Origin: Pontibacter sp. E15-1
GTDB taxonomy: Bacteria > Bacteroidota > Bacteroidia > Cytophagales > Hymenobacteraceae
Assembly (NCBI RefSeq): GCF_022601975.1
Contig: NZ_JAKVIR010000010.1
Span: forward strand, 1-64,000
DNA: 64,000 nt
Direction: 5' to 3'
A program made the position numbers and the translations under genes. Positions 1 through 8,136 of the stretch are shown here, one piece after another. Under the pieces are notes generated by a model. That model ran no database searches. It worked only from the letters and a program-made list of their open reading frames with translations, and had not been told where the DNA came from. Every line of letters begins with the position of its first letter. Position 1 is the stretch's first letter.

Positions 1-50
1 GGGAGCGCCGATGGTACTGGGGTCACACCCGGGAGAGTAGGTGGCCGCCA
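1..50 (+). rRNA. rrf: 5S ribosomal RNA, 3' end (cut by window start)
   Basis: The first 50 bases match the conserved 3' half of bacterial 5S rRNA: a GATGGTACTG-like loop, then GGTCACACCC and GGGAGAGTAGGT followed by GCCGCCA. The 5' part lies outside the window, so an rRNA operon presumably ends here. A strong hairpin with a T-run follows 11 bases later. The identity rests on recognition of the motif; the exact 3' base is uncertain by a few nucleotides. Confidence 0.85.
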
Positions 51-60
51 ACCCCACCAC

Positions 61-104
61 GGGCGGGGCAGCATCCAACACGGACGCTGCCCCGCCCTTT
101 TTTT
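61..104 (+). terminator. Rho-independent terminator of the rRNA operon
   Basis: A perfect 12-bp stem GGGCGGGGCAGC / GCTGCCCCGCCC (61-72 and 86-97) with a 13-base loop is followed directly by seven T residues. It lies just downstream of the 5S 3' end. Confidence 0.9.
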
Positions 105-142
105 GCGCCCTAGGCAAGGCAAGGGGGCGTATCGTTTTCCAA

Positions 143-411
143 AACGCTCTATGGCGCCCCGAAAGCTTTCGGGGTGCCTTCCCGGGCAATCCATGCCGAC
201 CATCGCCCAGCAACGGCGGCACAAACGGACGCTTGCGCCAGTGCATGCGGCCACCAAAAGCACGAGATTCCTAAACGCTGCGGCACACCCTTGCTCTTCC
301 GGCAGGGCAGTCAGGAGAAAGCAAGCCCTTGGTAAAGCTTACTTGGCAGAACGGGGGTATGGAAGCTTGTGGTAAATACTCGAATACGCAAAACCCATTC
401 GATAGTGGTAT
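143..411 (+). repeat. MITE-like dispersed repeat, copy 1 (diverged)
   Basis: This copy shares the core CCCCGAAAGCTTTCGGGG, a CGGACGCTTGCGCCAGTG block and the end ATTCGATAGTGGTAT with copies at 39699-39896 (inverted) and 48897-49095. Its left end is degenerate. About 70-100 bp of extra sequence separates the middle block from the right end, so it looks like an old copy carrying an insertion. No credible gene is present; the short reading frames here only read through the repeat. Confidence 0.7.
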
Positions 412-414
412 AAA

Positions 415-456
415 CATCAAAGCCGCAGTCACCAAAGGGAGACTGCGGCTTTGATG
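415..456. terminator. Perfect 16-bp hairpin, possible bidirectional terminator
   Basis: CATCAAAGCCGCAGTC (415-430) and GACTGCGGCTTTGATG (441-456) are exact inverted repeats around a 10-base loop. There is no long T-run on either side, so terminator activity is inferred from the stem strength. It sits 15 bases beyond the end of a short minus-strand open frame (471-602) and in front of the BatA-like gene. Confidence 0.5.
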
Positions 457-614
457 TTTAATGGCAACTGTTAGTCGTTGATGAACTTTGGGTTGATCAG
501 GTCCTCTATAAAAAAGTCGTCATCCACTACAGCACAAACAACTGTGCATACTGTTTCAGAGTATAGTATTTCGCCTGTTGTTGCTTTTCGGCGCTTTCCT
601 CTCTAACTTGTCGT

Positions 615-2624
615 ATGGCTTTTGTATACCCGACTTTTCTGGCTGCCCTTGCTGCGATCGCAGTGCCGGTAATTTTGCACCTCGTGCAACTAAGACGGGC
701 TAAACGGGTAATCTTCAGCAATGTCCGGTTTATACAGGCCTCCAAAGATCTGACGGCTAGCCAGCGTACCCTGAAGGAACTGCTGATCCTGCTTTGTCGC
801 ATCCTGTTTGTCGTGTTTCTGGTGCTTGCCTTTGCGCAGCCCTTTTTGCCAGCCACAAACGCGCTGGCCCCAGCCGATGCGTCAGAGGTTACTATTGTAG
901 TGGATAACTCCTTTAGTATGCAGAACCTGGAAGCTTCGCAGGATATACCGCTGTTGGATATTGCGACGGACAGATCAAAAGATATCCTCTCTCTCTTTCC
1001 GGCGGCTACGGCTTTTAAGGTTATTTCCGGGAGCAGTGTGGGACATACTTCCGCAGCACAGGCCACGGAAGCAGAAGCTACTTTGGAGGCGCTTGAATTT
1101 TCGGCCCGGGAACTGCCAATTGCGCAAACCCCTGCCGCCAATAAACCTGCACACGTTTTTATCCTCTCCGATTTCCAGAAAAGCACGTTCAAGCCCACAC
1201 TGCTGCAAGAGTATGACAGTGCCACGCAGGTGCACTTGGTGCCACTCGCAGGTGCAGGCACGTCGAACGTGACGGTTGACTCGGTATACCTGGAAGACGC
1301 GTTTATCCGCCCTGCTGCCGATAACGTACTGCATGTGCGCTTGTCTAACACCGGCGATATCGTGCGTGAGGATGTGCCCGTGAAGCTGATCATCAACGAC
1401 CGCCAGGTGGCCGCGCTCAGCCTGAACTTACCCCCGCAACAGGTGACAGAGGCCATCCTGAATTTCAGGGTGGAGGGAAACGTTGCCCAAATGGCGTATG
1501 TGCAGGTAGAGGATTTCCCGGTGGAGTTTGACAACACGTATTATTTTGTGCTTGCTCCGTCAGCCAGCATCACGGTTACGGAAGTGACCAGCGACGCTGC
1601 CAACTCTTTGAAGCGCTTATACCAGAGCGAGCCTTTTTTTGCCTTTACTTCCTATAGCCCCAGTAACATCAACTACGCTCAGGCTGAGACTTCTGACATC
1701 CTCATTCTCAACGGTGTCGCAGATTTGCCCGCAACGTTGGCGGCTACAGCGGCCAATTTTGTGAAGGCCGGTGGAACCCTTGCCGTCATCCCCCCGGCCC
1801 GCGGGAATGCGGCGGGCCATACCGCACTGTTTCAGAACCTGAGTCTGCCTGCCAACTTTACGGGTGCGGCAGCGGGGGCCACGAAGCTTAATTTAATGCC
1901 CCCCGACCCTAACAACCCTTTCTTCAGCGGCATATTTTCAGAGTACGACCCCAAGATGCAAATGCCGGCGGCGGTTCGCAGTGTTTCCTGGTCCAGGGCA
2001 TCTGAGGATGTGCTGAAATACAGAGGCGGCGCTCCGTTCCTGTCGCGGTTTGACAGGGGAGAGGGGCATGTATTCCTGATGGCGGCCTCTGTGGCGCCAG
2101 ACTATAGCACGCTGGCCAGTCATGCTCTTTTTGTGCCCATCATGTATAAACTGGCGATGGGCAGTTACAAGCAGCAGCAGGAACTCAGCTATACGCTGTC
2201 TGGCAACACAATTCAACTGCCCGCATTCCGCAAAGCCCAGAAAGAAGGGGTATACGTGCTTCGGAATGATAGCCTTGCCTACATTCCGGAGCAGCAGGTG
2301 CGGGGTGGCAAACTCTTCTTCAACGTGCCTCCGGATATGGATGAGGACGGTTTTTATACCCTGCAACTGCAGGATTCCACCCTCACGAGTCTGGCTTTTA
2401 ACTATGGCAAGGCGGAGTCTTACCTGGCGCAGTACACTCCGGACGAACTTCGCGCACTGGTTGGCGCAGACCGCAAAAACGTGCACGTGTATGAGCAGGG
2501 CGACTCGGTGGGGGTGAAGGATGCGTTTGAAAAACAATTTTTTGGCGTGAAGCTTTGGAAATATTGCCTAATATTGTGTCTGTTTTTCCTGATGGCCGAA
2601 ATAGCACTTATTAGACTTCTCTAG
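615..2624 (+). CDS. BatA N-terminal domain protein with vWA-like region
   Basis: A 669-residue inner-membrane protein. The N-terminus carries the BatA signature (hydrophobic residues 5-22, then LVQLRRAKRVIFSNVRFI) and a second membrane segment at about 56-75. VDNSFSM at 96-102 is a MIDAS-type DxSxS motif, so a von Willebrand A-like domain follows. The middle is periplasmic and a final membrane helix lies at about 645-669. BatA-type proteins belong to Bacteroidota aerotolerance/MoxR-linked loci; the exact role of this stand-alone long form is unknown. The next gene starts one base after its stop, so they are probably cotranscribed. Confidence 0.85.
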   Translation: MAFVYPTFLAALAAIAVPVILHLVQLRRAKRVIFSNVRFIQASKDLTASQRTLKELLILLCRILFVVFLVLAFAQPFLPATNALAPADASEVTIVVDNSFSMQNLEASQDIPLLDIATDRSKDILSLFPAATAFKVISGSSVGHTSAAQATEAEATLEALEFSARELPIAQTPAANKPAHVFILSDFQKSTFKPTLLQEYDSATQVHLVPLAGAGTSNVTVDSVYLEDAFIRPAADNVLHVRLSNTGDIVREDVPVKLIINDRQVAALSLNLPPQQVTEAILNFRVEGNVAQMAYVQVEDFPVEFDNTYYFVLAPSASITVTEVTSDAANSLKRLYQSEPFFAFTSYSPSNINYAQAETSDILILNGVADLPATLAATAANFVKAGGTLAVIPPARGNAAGHTALFQNLSLPANFTGAAAGATKLNLMPPDPNNPFFSGIFSEYDPKMQMPAAVRSVSWSRASEDVLKYRGGAPFLSRFDRGEGHVFLMAASVAPDYSTLASHALFVPIMYKLAMGSYKQQQELSYTLSGNTIQLPAFRKAQKEGVYVLRNDSLAYIPEQQVRGGKLFFNVPPDMDEDGFYTLQLQDSTLTSLAFNYGKAESYLAQYTPDELRALVGADRKNVHVYEQGDSVGVKDAFEKQFFGVKLWKYCLILCLFFLMAEIALIRLL

Positions 2625-2625
2625 C

Positions 2626-3897
2626 ATGAAAGTACTTCTCCAAGCAGCAACAATCTACAATCCACAGTCCGAGTATCACCTACAGCAGCAGAACATCCTG
2701 TTCGAAGACGGCATCATTACCTATATAGGGCCCGACGCGCAGCAAGCCGATGAAACTGTTGCGGTAGAGGGGATGTGTGTATCGGCGGGCTGGATAGACA
2801 TGCACGCCTTTGTCGGCGACCCGGGGCTGGAGTACAAGGAAGACCTGGACTCTTTGGCTGCCGCAGCGGCGGCGGGCGGTTTTACCGAGGTGGTCTGCCT
2901 GCCTAACGTAGTGCCGGTGGTACAGTCGAAGGGGGCGGTAGGCTATCTCCGCAACCGGTCGCAGCAGTTGCCGGTAACCCTGTTGCCAGCGGCTGCCATA
3001 ACCGTGGACGCCAAAGGTGCAGACCTGACCGAGATGATTGACTTGCACAAGGCGGGAGCGGTGGCATTTACGGATGGCACAAATCCCTTACAAGGCGCAG
3101 ACATCGTTCTAAAAGCGCTGCAGTACGTGCAGTTGTTTGATGGCCTGCTGATGAACAAGCCGGAGCATACGCGCCTGACAGAGCACGGGCAAATGCACGA
3201 AGGCGAGGCCAGCACACGGCTGGGTATGAAAGGCATCCCGTCGTTGGCAGAGGAGGTGATGGTGACCCGTGACCTGCAACTGCTGGCGTATACCGGTGGC
3301 AGGATGCACTTTTCCCTCCTGTCCACAGCGGCGGCGATTGCGGCTGTGCGGCAGGCAAAAGCAGATGGCCTTGCCGTAACCTGCGATGTGGCCAGCTACC
3401 AGGCGGCATTTACAGACGAAACCATCGTGCCATTTGACACAAACTACAAAGTAGCGCCTCCATTTAGAAGCGCTGCCGATGCAGCCGCCATAAAGGAAGG
3501 CCTGCGGGACGGAACGATCGACGCTCTGGTTTCGGCGCACATGCCGCACGACACCGAGGCGAAGAAACTGGAGTTCGACCTGGCTGATTTTGGGATCACC
3601 AACCTGGAGACTGCCTTTGCGGTGGCCCATACCACCCTGGGCGACGTGCTGTCGGTGGAGCAGCTGGTGGAGAAGTTTACCGCTGGCCCGCGCCGCATTC
3701 TGCGCTTGCCCGATCCGCGCATTGCTGTGGGAGAGGCGGCCAACCTCACCGTGTTTCACCCGGGTATGGGCTGGTCGCCAACCGAGGCGCGTGCCAAGTC
3801 CAAATCCAGGAACAGCCCGTTCTTTGGCAGGGAGCTGAAGGGCACCGTGATCGGCACAATTCATAAAGGGCAGGTAACGCTCCAACTATCTTTTTAA
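2626..3897 (+). CDS. Dihydroorotase homologue, predicted inactive (pseudo-DHOase)
   Basis: A 423-residue amidohydrolase of the type I dihydroorotase family, recognisable from AGWIDMHAFVGDPG (55-67), FDTNYKVAPPFR (270-281) and MPHDTEAK. The metal and catalytic residues are mostly gone: HxH is H60-A-F62, the TDHAPH motif is SAHMPH (303-308) so the catalytic Asp is Ala304, the His of the STa motif is Leu231 and the vHaE segment is NKPE. Many databases would call it pyrC, but catalysis is not expected. Inactive homologues are known to act as structural partners of aspartate transcarbamoylase in some bacteria. No pyrB lies nearby. Probably cotranscribed with the BatA-like gene. Confidence 0.85.
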   Translation: MKVLLQAATIYNPQSEYHLQQQNILFEDGIITYIGPDAQQADETVAVEGMCVSAGWIDMHAFVGDPGLEYKEDLDSLAAAAAAGGFTEVVCLPNVVPVVQSKGAVGYLRNRSQQLPVTLLPAAAITVDAKGADLTEMIDLHKAGAVAFTDGTNPLQGADIVLKALQYVQLFDGLLMNKPEHTRLTEHGQMHEGEASTRLGMKGIPSLAEEVMVTRDLQLLAYTGGRMHFSLLSTAAAIAAVRQAKADGLAVTCDVASYQAAFTDETIVPFDTNYKVAPPFRSAADAAAIKEGLRDGTIDALVSAHMPHDTEAKKLEFDLADFGITNLETAFAVAHTTLGDVLSVEQLVEKFTAGPRRILRLPDPRIAVGEAANLTVFHPGMGWSPTEARAKSKSRNSPFFGRELKGTVIGTIHKGQVTLQLSF

Positions 3898-3955
3898 TAT
3901 ATTTTACTATCTTGAGGTGGTGTTGCCTAAGCAGCAATAGCGCCTTGTTTGCAAC

Positions 3956-4465
3956 ATGCTAAATCAGACGATTATCAGAGTGGGGATACGCTACGGCGTG
4001 TTGTGCAGCCTGGCTTGCTTTGCGTTAGTACTGATCCTGTATTTCATGGGGTATAACCCCTTCGGGGATATGGGCCGCCTGACCTACCTGCCAATCCCGG
4101 TGTTTATTTTCCTGGCGATCCGGTACTACAAGCTTTTCCATGACGGGAGCGTTGGCTTCGGACGAGGGTTCAGGGTGGGGCTCTCGGTTGCCTTCTATAC
4201 CGCTCTTACCACGGCCATGCTGGTCTTTGTGTTCGTCTACATTGTGGGGCCGGAAGTGCTGCAGCATCACGTGACCGAGATGAAGGCCCTTCTGGACCAG
4301 ACACGGGAAGAGCAGGTGAGACTGTTGGGAGAGAAGATGTATGAGGAGGGGTACAAGGCTTTGGATTCGATTACGCCGGGCATGCTGGCAACCGATGATT
4401 TTGTGAGGAGGGTTTTCGTAGGGGGGATATTCTCGGTGATTGCAGCGGTTTTTTTCCGAAAGTAG
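3956..4465 (+). CDS. DUF4199 domain membrane protein
   Basis: A 169-residue integral membrane protein of the Bacteroidota DUF4199 family. Hydrophobic segments lie at about 13-31, 43-56, 75-97 and 148-166. A charged amphipathic stretch (about 103-135) sits between the third and fourth, a typical DUF4199 layout. The family has no established function. It is followed 32 bases later by a second DUF4199 gene and then a membrane glycosyltransferase, so a link to envelope glycan or lipid modification is plausible but inferred. Confidence 0.75.
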   Translation: MLNQTIIRVGIRYGVLCSLACFALVLILYFMGYNPFGDMGRLTYLPIPVFIFLAIRYYKLFHDGSVGFGRGFRVGLSVAFYTALTTAMLVFVFVYIVGPEVLQHHVTEMKALLDQTREEQVRLLGEKMYEEGYKALDSITPGMLATDDFVRRVFVGGIFSVIAAVFFRK

Positions 4466-4497
4466 AAACAGTTATACCTATAAACCAACCCAAAACT

Positions 4498-5022
4498 ATG
4501 ATTGAGACAGAAAAACAACCTTCCGTAGCTTCTGTAGCCCTGAAGTATGGCTTCCTTTTTGGCCTGACCGGCGTCGTGTACCAAGTCATCATCATGGTGG
4601 CGGATTTAGGCGATAACCGTTGGATCAGCAGTCTGGCGTACGTCATTCTCATTGTCGGCCTTGTGATGGCCATGAAGAACTATAAGGAACTGAACTATGG
4701 CTATATGTCCTACGGGCAGGGCCTCGGCCTCGGCTCGTTGCTGTCTGCCGTGTTCGGTTTCCTGACGGGGCTTTTCACCTGGATGTATACCTCCTTTATC
4801 GACACCGAGTACATGGGCCGTATGATGGAGAAGCAACGGGAGCAAATGCTGCTGCAGGGGATGACCGACGAGCAGATTGACGCAGGTATGGCGATGGCAC
4901 AAAACTTCTCCGGCCCACTGACAATGGTGCTCGGCGGCACGGTAATCACCCTGATCTTTGGCTTTCTCCTCTCCCTTATCATCTCCGCCATCATGAAAAA
5001 CAGCCGGCCGGAATTTGAATAA
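4498..5022 (+). CDS. DUF4199 domain membrane protein
   Basis: A 174-residue DUF4199 protein with four predicted membrane helices (about 15-33, 42-59, 75-95, 142-166). It has the family's SYGQGLGLGSLLSAVFGF segment and the acidic/charged linker DTEYMGRMMEKQREQM. It is a paralogue of the preceding gene. It ends three bases before the GT2 gene, which suggests cotranscription and a joint role at the membrane. Function unknown. Confidence 0.8.
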   Translation: MIETEKQPSVASVALKYGFLFGLTGVVYQVIIMVADLGDNRWISSLAYVILIVGLVMAMKNYKELNYGYMSYGQGLGLGSLLSAVFGFLTGLFTWMYTSFIDTEYMGRMMEKQREQMLLQGMTDEQIDAGMAMAQNFSGPLTMVLGGTVITLIFGFLLSLIISAIMKNSRPEFE

Positions 5023-5025
5023 CAC

Positions 5026-6000
5026 ATGCAATACCCCTATGATATCTCGGTAGTGGTTCCCCTCTTCAACGAGGAAGAGTCGCTGCCCGAGCTCGTGCGC
5101 TGGATCAAACGCGTGATGCACGCAAACGAGTTCTCGTATGAAGTGATCCTGGTGGACGACGGCAGCACCGACCGTTCCTGGGAAGTGGTATGCGACATCG
5201 GGGCCGAGGACAAAACCGTAAAGGGCATCAGCTTTAACCGCAACTACGGCAAGTCCGCCGCCCTGAACGAAGGCTTCCGGCGCTGCGCCGGCGAAGTGGT
5301 GATCACCATGGACGCCGACCTGCAGGACAGCCCCGAGGAGATTCCGGCGCTCTACGACATGATCAAAAACCAGAAGTATGACCTGGTGAGCGGCTGGAAG
5401 AAAAAACGCTTCGACCCGCTGAGCAAAACCATCCCAACCAAAATATTCAACGCCGCCACCCGCAAACTGTCCGGCATCGAGCTGCACGATTTTAACTGCG
5501 GCCTGAAGGCCTACCGGCAACTGGTGGTGAAAAGCATTGAGGTGCACGGCGAGATGCACCGCTACATTCCGGTCATCGCCAAGTGGTATGGCTTCACGCG
5601 GATCGGGGAGAAGGCCGTGCAGCACCAGGAACGCAAGTACGGCACCACCAAGTTTGGCCTGGAGCGCTTTGTATTCGGCTTCCTCGACCTGCTGTCCATC
5701 ACGTTTGTGAGCCGCTTCAAAAAACGCCCGATGCACTTTTTCGGCACCCTCGGCACCATTATGTTCGTGGTGGGTTTGGGTATAACGCTGTGGCTGATCC
5801 TGCAGAAAATGTTCGGCTTCTACCAGAATGGCCGCGTGCGCGACATCGTGGACCAGCCGCTGTTCTTCCTGGCGCTGGTGGCGGTTATACTGGGTGTGCA
5901 GCTGTTTCTGGCGGGTTTTCTGGCCGAGATGATTAGTATGGCCTCCAGCAAACGCAACGAGTACCTGATCCGGGACAGGGTAGGGGCGCTGAAGAAATAA
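5026..6000 (+). CDS. Family 2 glycosyltransferase (GtrB/dolichol-phosphate-sugar synthase-like)
   Basis: A 324-residue GT2 enzyme that likely transfers a sugar from a nucleotide donor to undecaprenyl phosphate. Visible motifs are VVVPLFNEEESLPEL (9-23), VDDGSTDRSW, the DAD metal-binding motif in ITMDADLQDSPEE, and the acceptor-side NCGLKAYR. Two membrane helices follow at about 240-262 and 275-297, as in GtrB-like enzymes. Its stop codon overlaps the start of the next glycosyltransferase by one base, so the two are translationally coupled. Confidence 0.88.
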   Translation: MQYPYDISVVVPLFNEEESLPELVRWIKRVMHANEFSYEVILVDDGSTDRSWEVVCDIGAEDKTVKGISFNRNYGKSAALNEGFRRCAGEVVITMDADLQDSPEEIPALYDMIKNQKYDLVSGWKKKRFDPLSKTIPTKIFNAATRKLSGIELHDFNCGLKAYRQLVVKSIEVHGEMHRYIPVIAKWYGFTRIGEKAVQHQERKYGTTKFGLERFVFGFLDLLSITFVSRFKKRPMHFFGTLGTIMFVVGLGITLWLILQKMFGFYQNGRVRDIVDQPLFFLALVAVILGVQLFLAGFLAEMISMASSKRNEYLIRDRVGALKK

Positions 6001-7154
6001 TGGCGGCACGGCGGGTGATCATCGTTGGGCCGGCATACCCCTTGCGCGGCGGCGGCATGGCCACCTTTAACGAGCGCCTGGCCTACGCCTTTCAGGAGGC
6101 TGGCGACGCGGTAGAGATCGTCACGTTCAGCCTGCAATATCCTTCCTTCCTTTTTCCGGGCAAAAGCCAGTATTCTGACGAGCCAGCGCCGGAAGGCCTC
6201 CGCATCAAAGTCCTGATTAACTCCATCAACCCGCTTAGCTGGCTACAAACGGGCCGGTATATCGCGCGGCAAAAGCCGGACCTGGTCATCTTCCGGTACT
6301 GGCTGCCGTTCATGGGTCCTGCCTTCGGCACCATCGCGCGCCTCATCCGCAAAAACAGGCACAGCCGCATCCTGGCCATCACCGACAATGTGGTGCCGCA
6401 CGAGAAGCGCCCCGGGGATGTTCCCTTCACGCGGTATTTTCTCAGCGCCTGCCACGGCTTCGTCACGCTCTCGCGGTCGGTGCTGCAGGACCTGAAGCAG
6501 TTTGCGCCGCAAAAGCCAAGCGTATACCTGCCGCACCCGCTCTACGACAATTTCGGCGACCCGGAGCCCAAAGCCGCCGCCTGTGCCGCGCTGCACCTCG
6601 ACCCACGCCATACCTATATCCTGTTCTTCGGCTTCATCAGGGCCTACAAGGGCTTAGACCTGCTGCTGCAGGCGATGGCGCAGCCCGCGCTGCAGCAGCG
6701 CCCCGACATCAGGCTGCTTGTGGCCGGTGAGTTTTACGAGGATGCCGGACCATACCAGGCGCTCATTGCACAGCTGGGCCTGCACGACCGCCTGGTGCTA
6801 CACACCGACTTTATACCCAACGCCGCCGTGCGCCACTACTTTTGTGCCGCCAGCCTGGTGGTGCAGCCCTACAAGCACGCCACGCAGAGCGGCGTGACGC
6901 AGGTTGCTTATCATTTCGACAAGCCGATGGTGGTGACGAACGTGGGGGGATTGGCCGAACTGGTGCCGGATGGGGAAGTGGGCTATGTGGTAGCCCCAAG
7001 CCCGGAGGCGATTGCAGCAGCCATCCTGCGGTTTTTCAATGCAGACCGACAAGAGGATTTTTCCGCCAACATCCGGCAGTTTAAAAAACGCTTTAGCTGG
7101 AGCCACTTTGTACGCGCAATCTGGCAACTCTCCGAAGAAACCGGTACACAATAA
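6000..7154 (+). CDS. Family 4 glycosyltransferase (GT-B fold)
   Basis: A 384-residue glycosyltransferase. The N-terminal domain starts IIVGPAYPLRGGGMATFNERL, typical of the GT4/GT1 group. The C-terminal domain shows LFFGFIRAYKGLDLLLQA, LLVAGEFYED and a donor-binding segment SGVTQVAYHFDKPMVVTNVGGLAELVPDG. It probably works on the same cell-surface glycan as the upstream GT2, whose stop it overlaps. The substrate cannot be read from sequence. Confidence 0.88.
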   Translation: MAARRVIIVGPAYPLRGGGMATFNERLAYAFQEAGDAVEIVTFSLQYPSFLFPGKSQYSDEPAPEGLRIKVLINSINPLSWLQTGRYIARQKPDLVIFRYWLPFMGPAFGTIARLIRKNRHSRILAITDNVVPHEKRPGDVPFTRYFLSACHGFVTLSRSVLQDLKQFAPQKPSVYLPHPLYDNFGDPEPKAAACAALHLDPRHTYILFFGFIRAYKGLDLLLQAMAQPALQQRPDIRLLVAGEFYEDAGPYQALIAQLGLHDRLVLHTDFIPNAAVRHYFCAASLVVQPYKHATQSGVTQVAYHFDKPMVVTNVGGLAELVPDGEVGYVVAPSPEAIAAAILRFFNADRQEDFSANIRQFKKRFSWSHFVRAIWQLSEETGTQ

Positions 7155-7290
7155 CGTGCCCTTATACCCCTCTGGCTGCGCTGCCTTGCCCGAGCTTGAT
7201 GTACTGACAATAAACCCATGATATAAGTTGTATATATCTTCCATAAGATATAACTTACTAGGCCTTTGAATCCTGAAAACAAACTTGTGG

Positions 7291-8070
7291 ATGCGACTAA
7301 AACAATTTAAGCTGGCTGCTGTAGCAGGCACGGCTTTGCTGCTGAACCTAGTGGCGATTGGTGTGTGCGGCGCACAGAGCCTGCCTGCCGATACGGCCTT
7401 TGTGCACAGCGCGGTGCAAAATGCCGAGGCCGTGTACAAGCAGGCGGTCGGGCTTCAGTCGCACCTGTACAACGGCACGGAGTATGTGGATTACAGGAAA
7501 CCCTACCTGGATGGAGACCAGTTTTTCGTGTCGAAGGACATGGTGCGGGGCGATATCTGGTATGACGGGGCCTGGCATCGGCAGGTGCCCATGCTGTATG
7601 ACCTGGTGACGGACGAGGTGGTTATGCCGCACAACATCAAGGGCTTGCTGATGAGGCTGATCAACGAAAAAGTGGATACCTTTCACCTGCGCGGGCACAC
7701 GTTTGTCCGGCTTCAGGCAGATAGCACCGGGCAGGACGAGCTCCGCCCAGGGTTCTATGACTTGCTGTATAACGGCCATGCTGCCAAGCTTTTGGTGCGG
7801 AGGACGAAGAACATCCAGGACCGCGCCACCCCGCAGGGTATGGAAGGCGAGTTCAGGGTGAGCGACAAGCTATACATCCTGAAAGACGGGGTATACCACC
7901 AGGTGCGCAGCAAGCGCGCTGTCTTTAAGGTGCTGAAAGACGAGAAAAAGCAGCTGCAGCGGCATGCCGCGTCCCAAAAACTAAAATTCAGGAAAGAAAA
8001 GGAGCAAGCCATACTGTCTACCGTCAGCTACTACAACAGCCTTTCTGAAAAACAGACCCATGCAGATTAA
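7291..8070 (+). CDS. Exported protein of unknown function
   Basis: Starting at the ATG at 7291 gives 259 residues with a clean signal peptide (MRLKQFKLAAVAGTALLLNL, cleavage near VCGAQS); an in-frame TTG lies two codons earlier. I do not recognise the family. The mature part is mixed alpha/beta, contains FYDLLYNGHAAKLLVRRTK, and has a very basic C-terminal helix (about 215-245, rich in Lys). It lies 66 bases ahead of the TonB receptor on the same strand. It may be a periplasmic or outer-membrane accessory of that system, which is inferred from position only. Confidence 0.7.
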   Translation: MRLKQFKLAAVAGTALLLNLVAIGVCGAQSLPADTAFVHSAVQNAEAVYKQAVGLQSHLYNGTEYVDYRKPYLDGDQFFVSKDMVRGDIWYDGAWHRQVPMLYDLVTDEVVMPHNIKGLLMRLINEKVDTFHLRGHTFVRLQADSTGQDELRPGFYDLLYNGHAAKLLVRRTKNIQDRATPQGMEGEFRVSDKLYILKDGVYHQVRSKRAVFKVLKDEKKQLQRHAASQKLKFRKEKEQAILSTVSYYNSLSEKQTHAD

Positions 8071-8136
8071 CCGCAGCGCTTGCCATACCTCCTCCTGTTT
8101 TCACGCTGCTGCTTTGCTGGCTTTTCCCACCCTCCT

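Noticed and set aside
527..1537. Long minus-strand frame opposite the BatA-like gene
   Set aside because: No homology and exactly antisense to a well-supported gene; a shadow of its codon bias.
4606..6009. 467-codon minus-strand frame
   Set aside because: His/Gln-rich antisense of the DUF4199 and GT2 genes; no recognisable domain.
7285..7290. TTG as start of the 7291-8070 gene
   Set aside because: The ATG two codons later gives a proper signal peptide.
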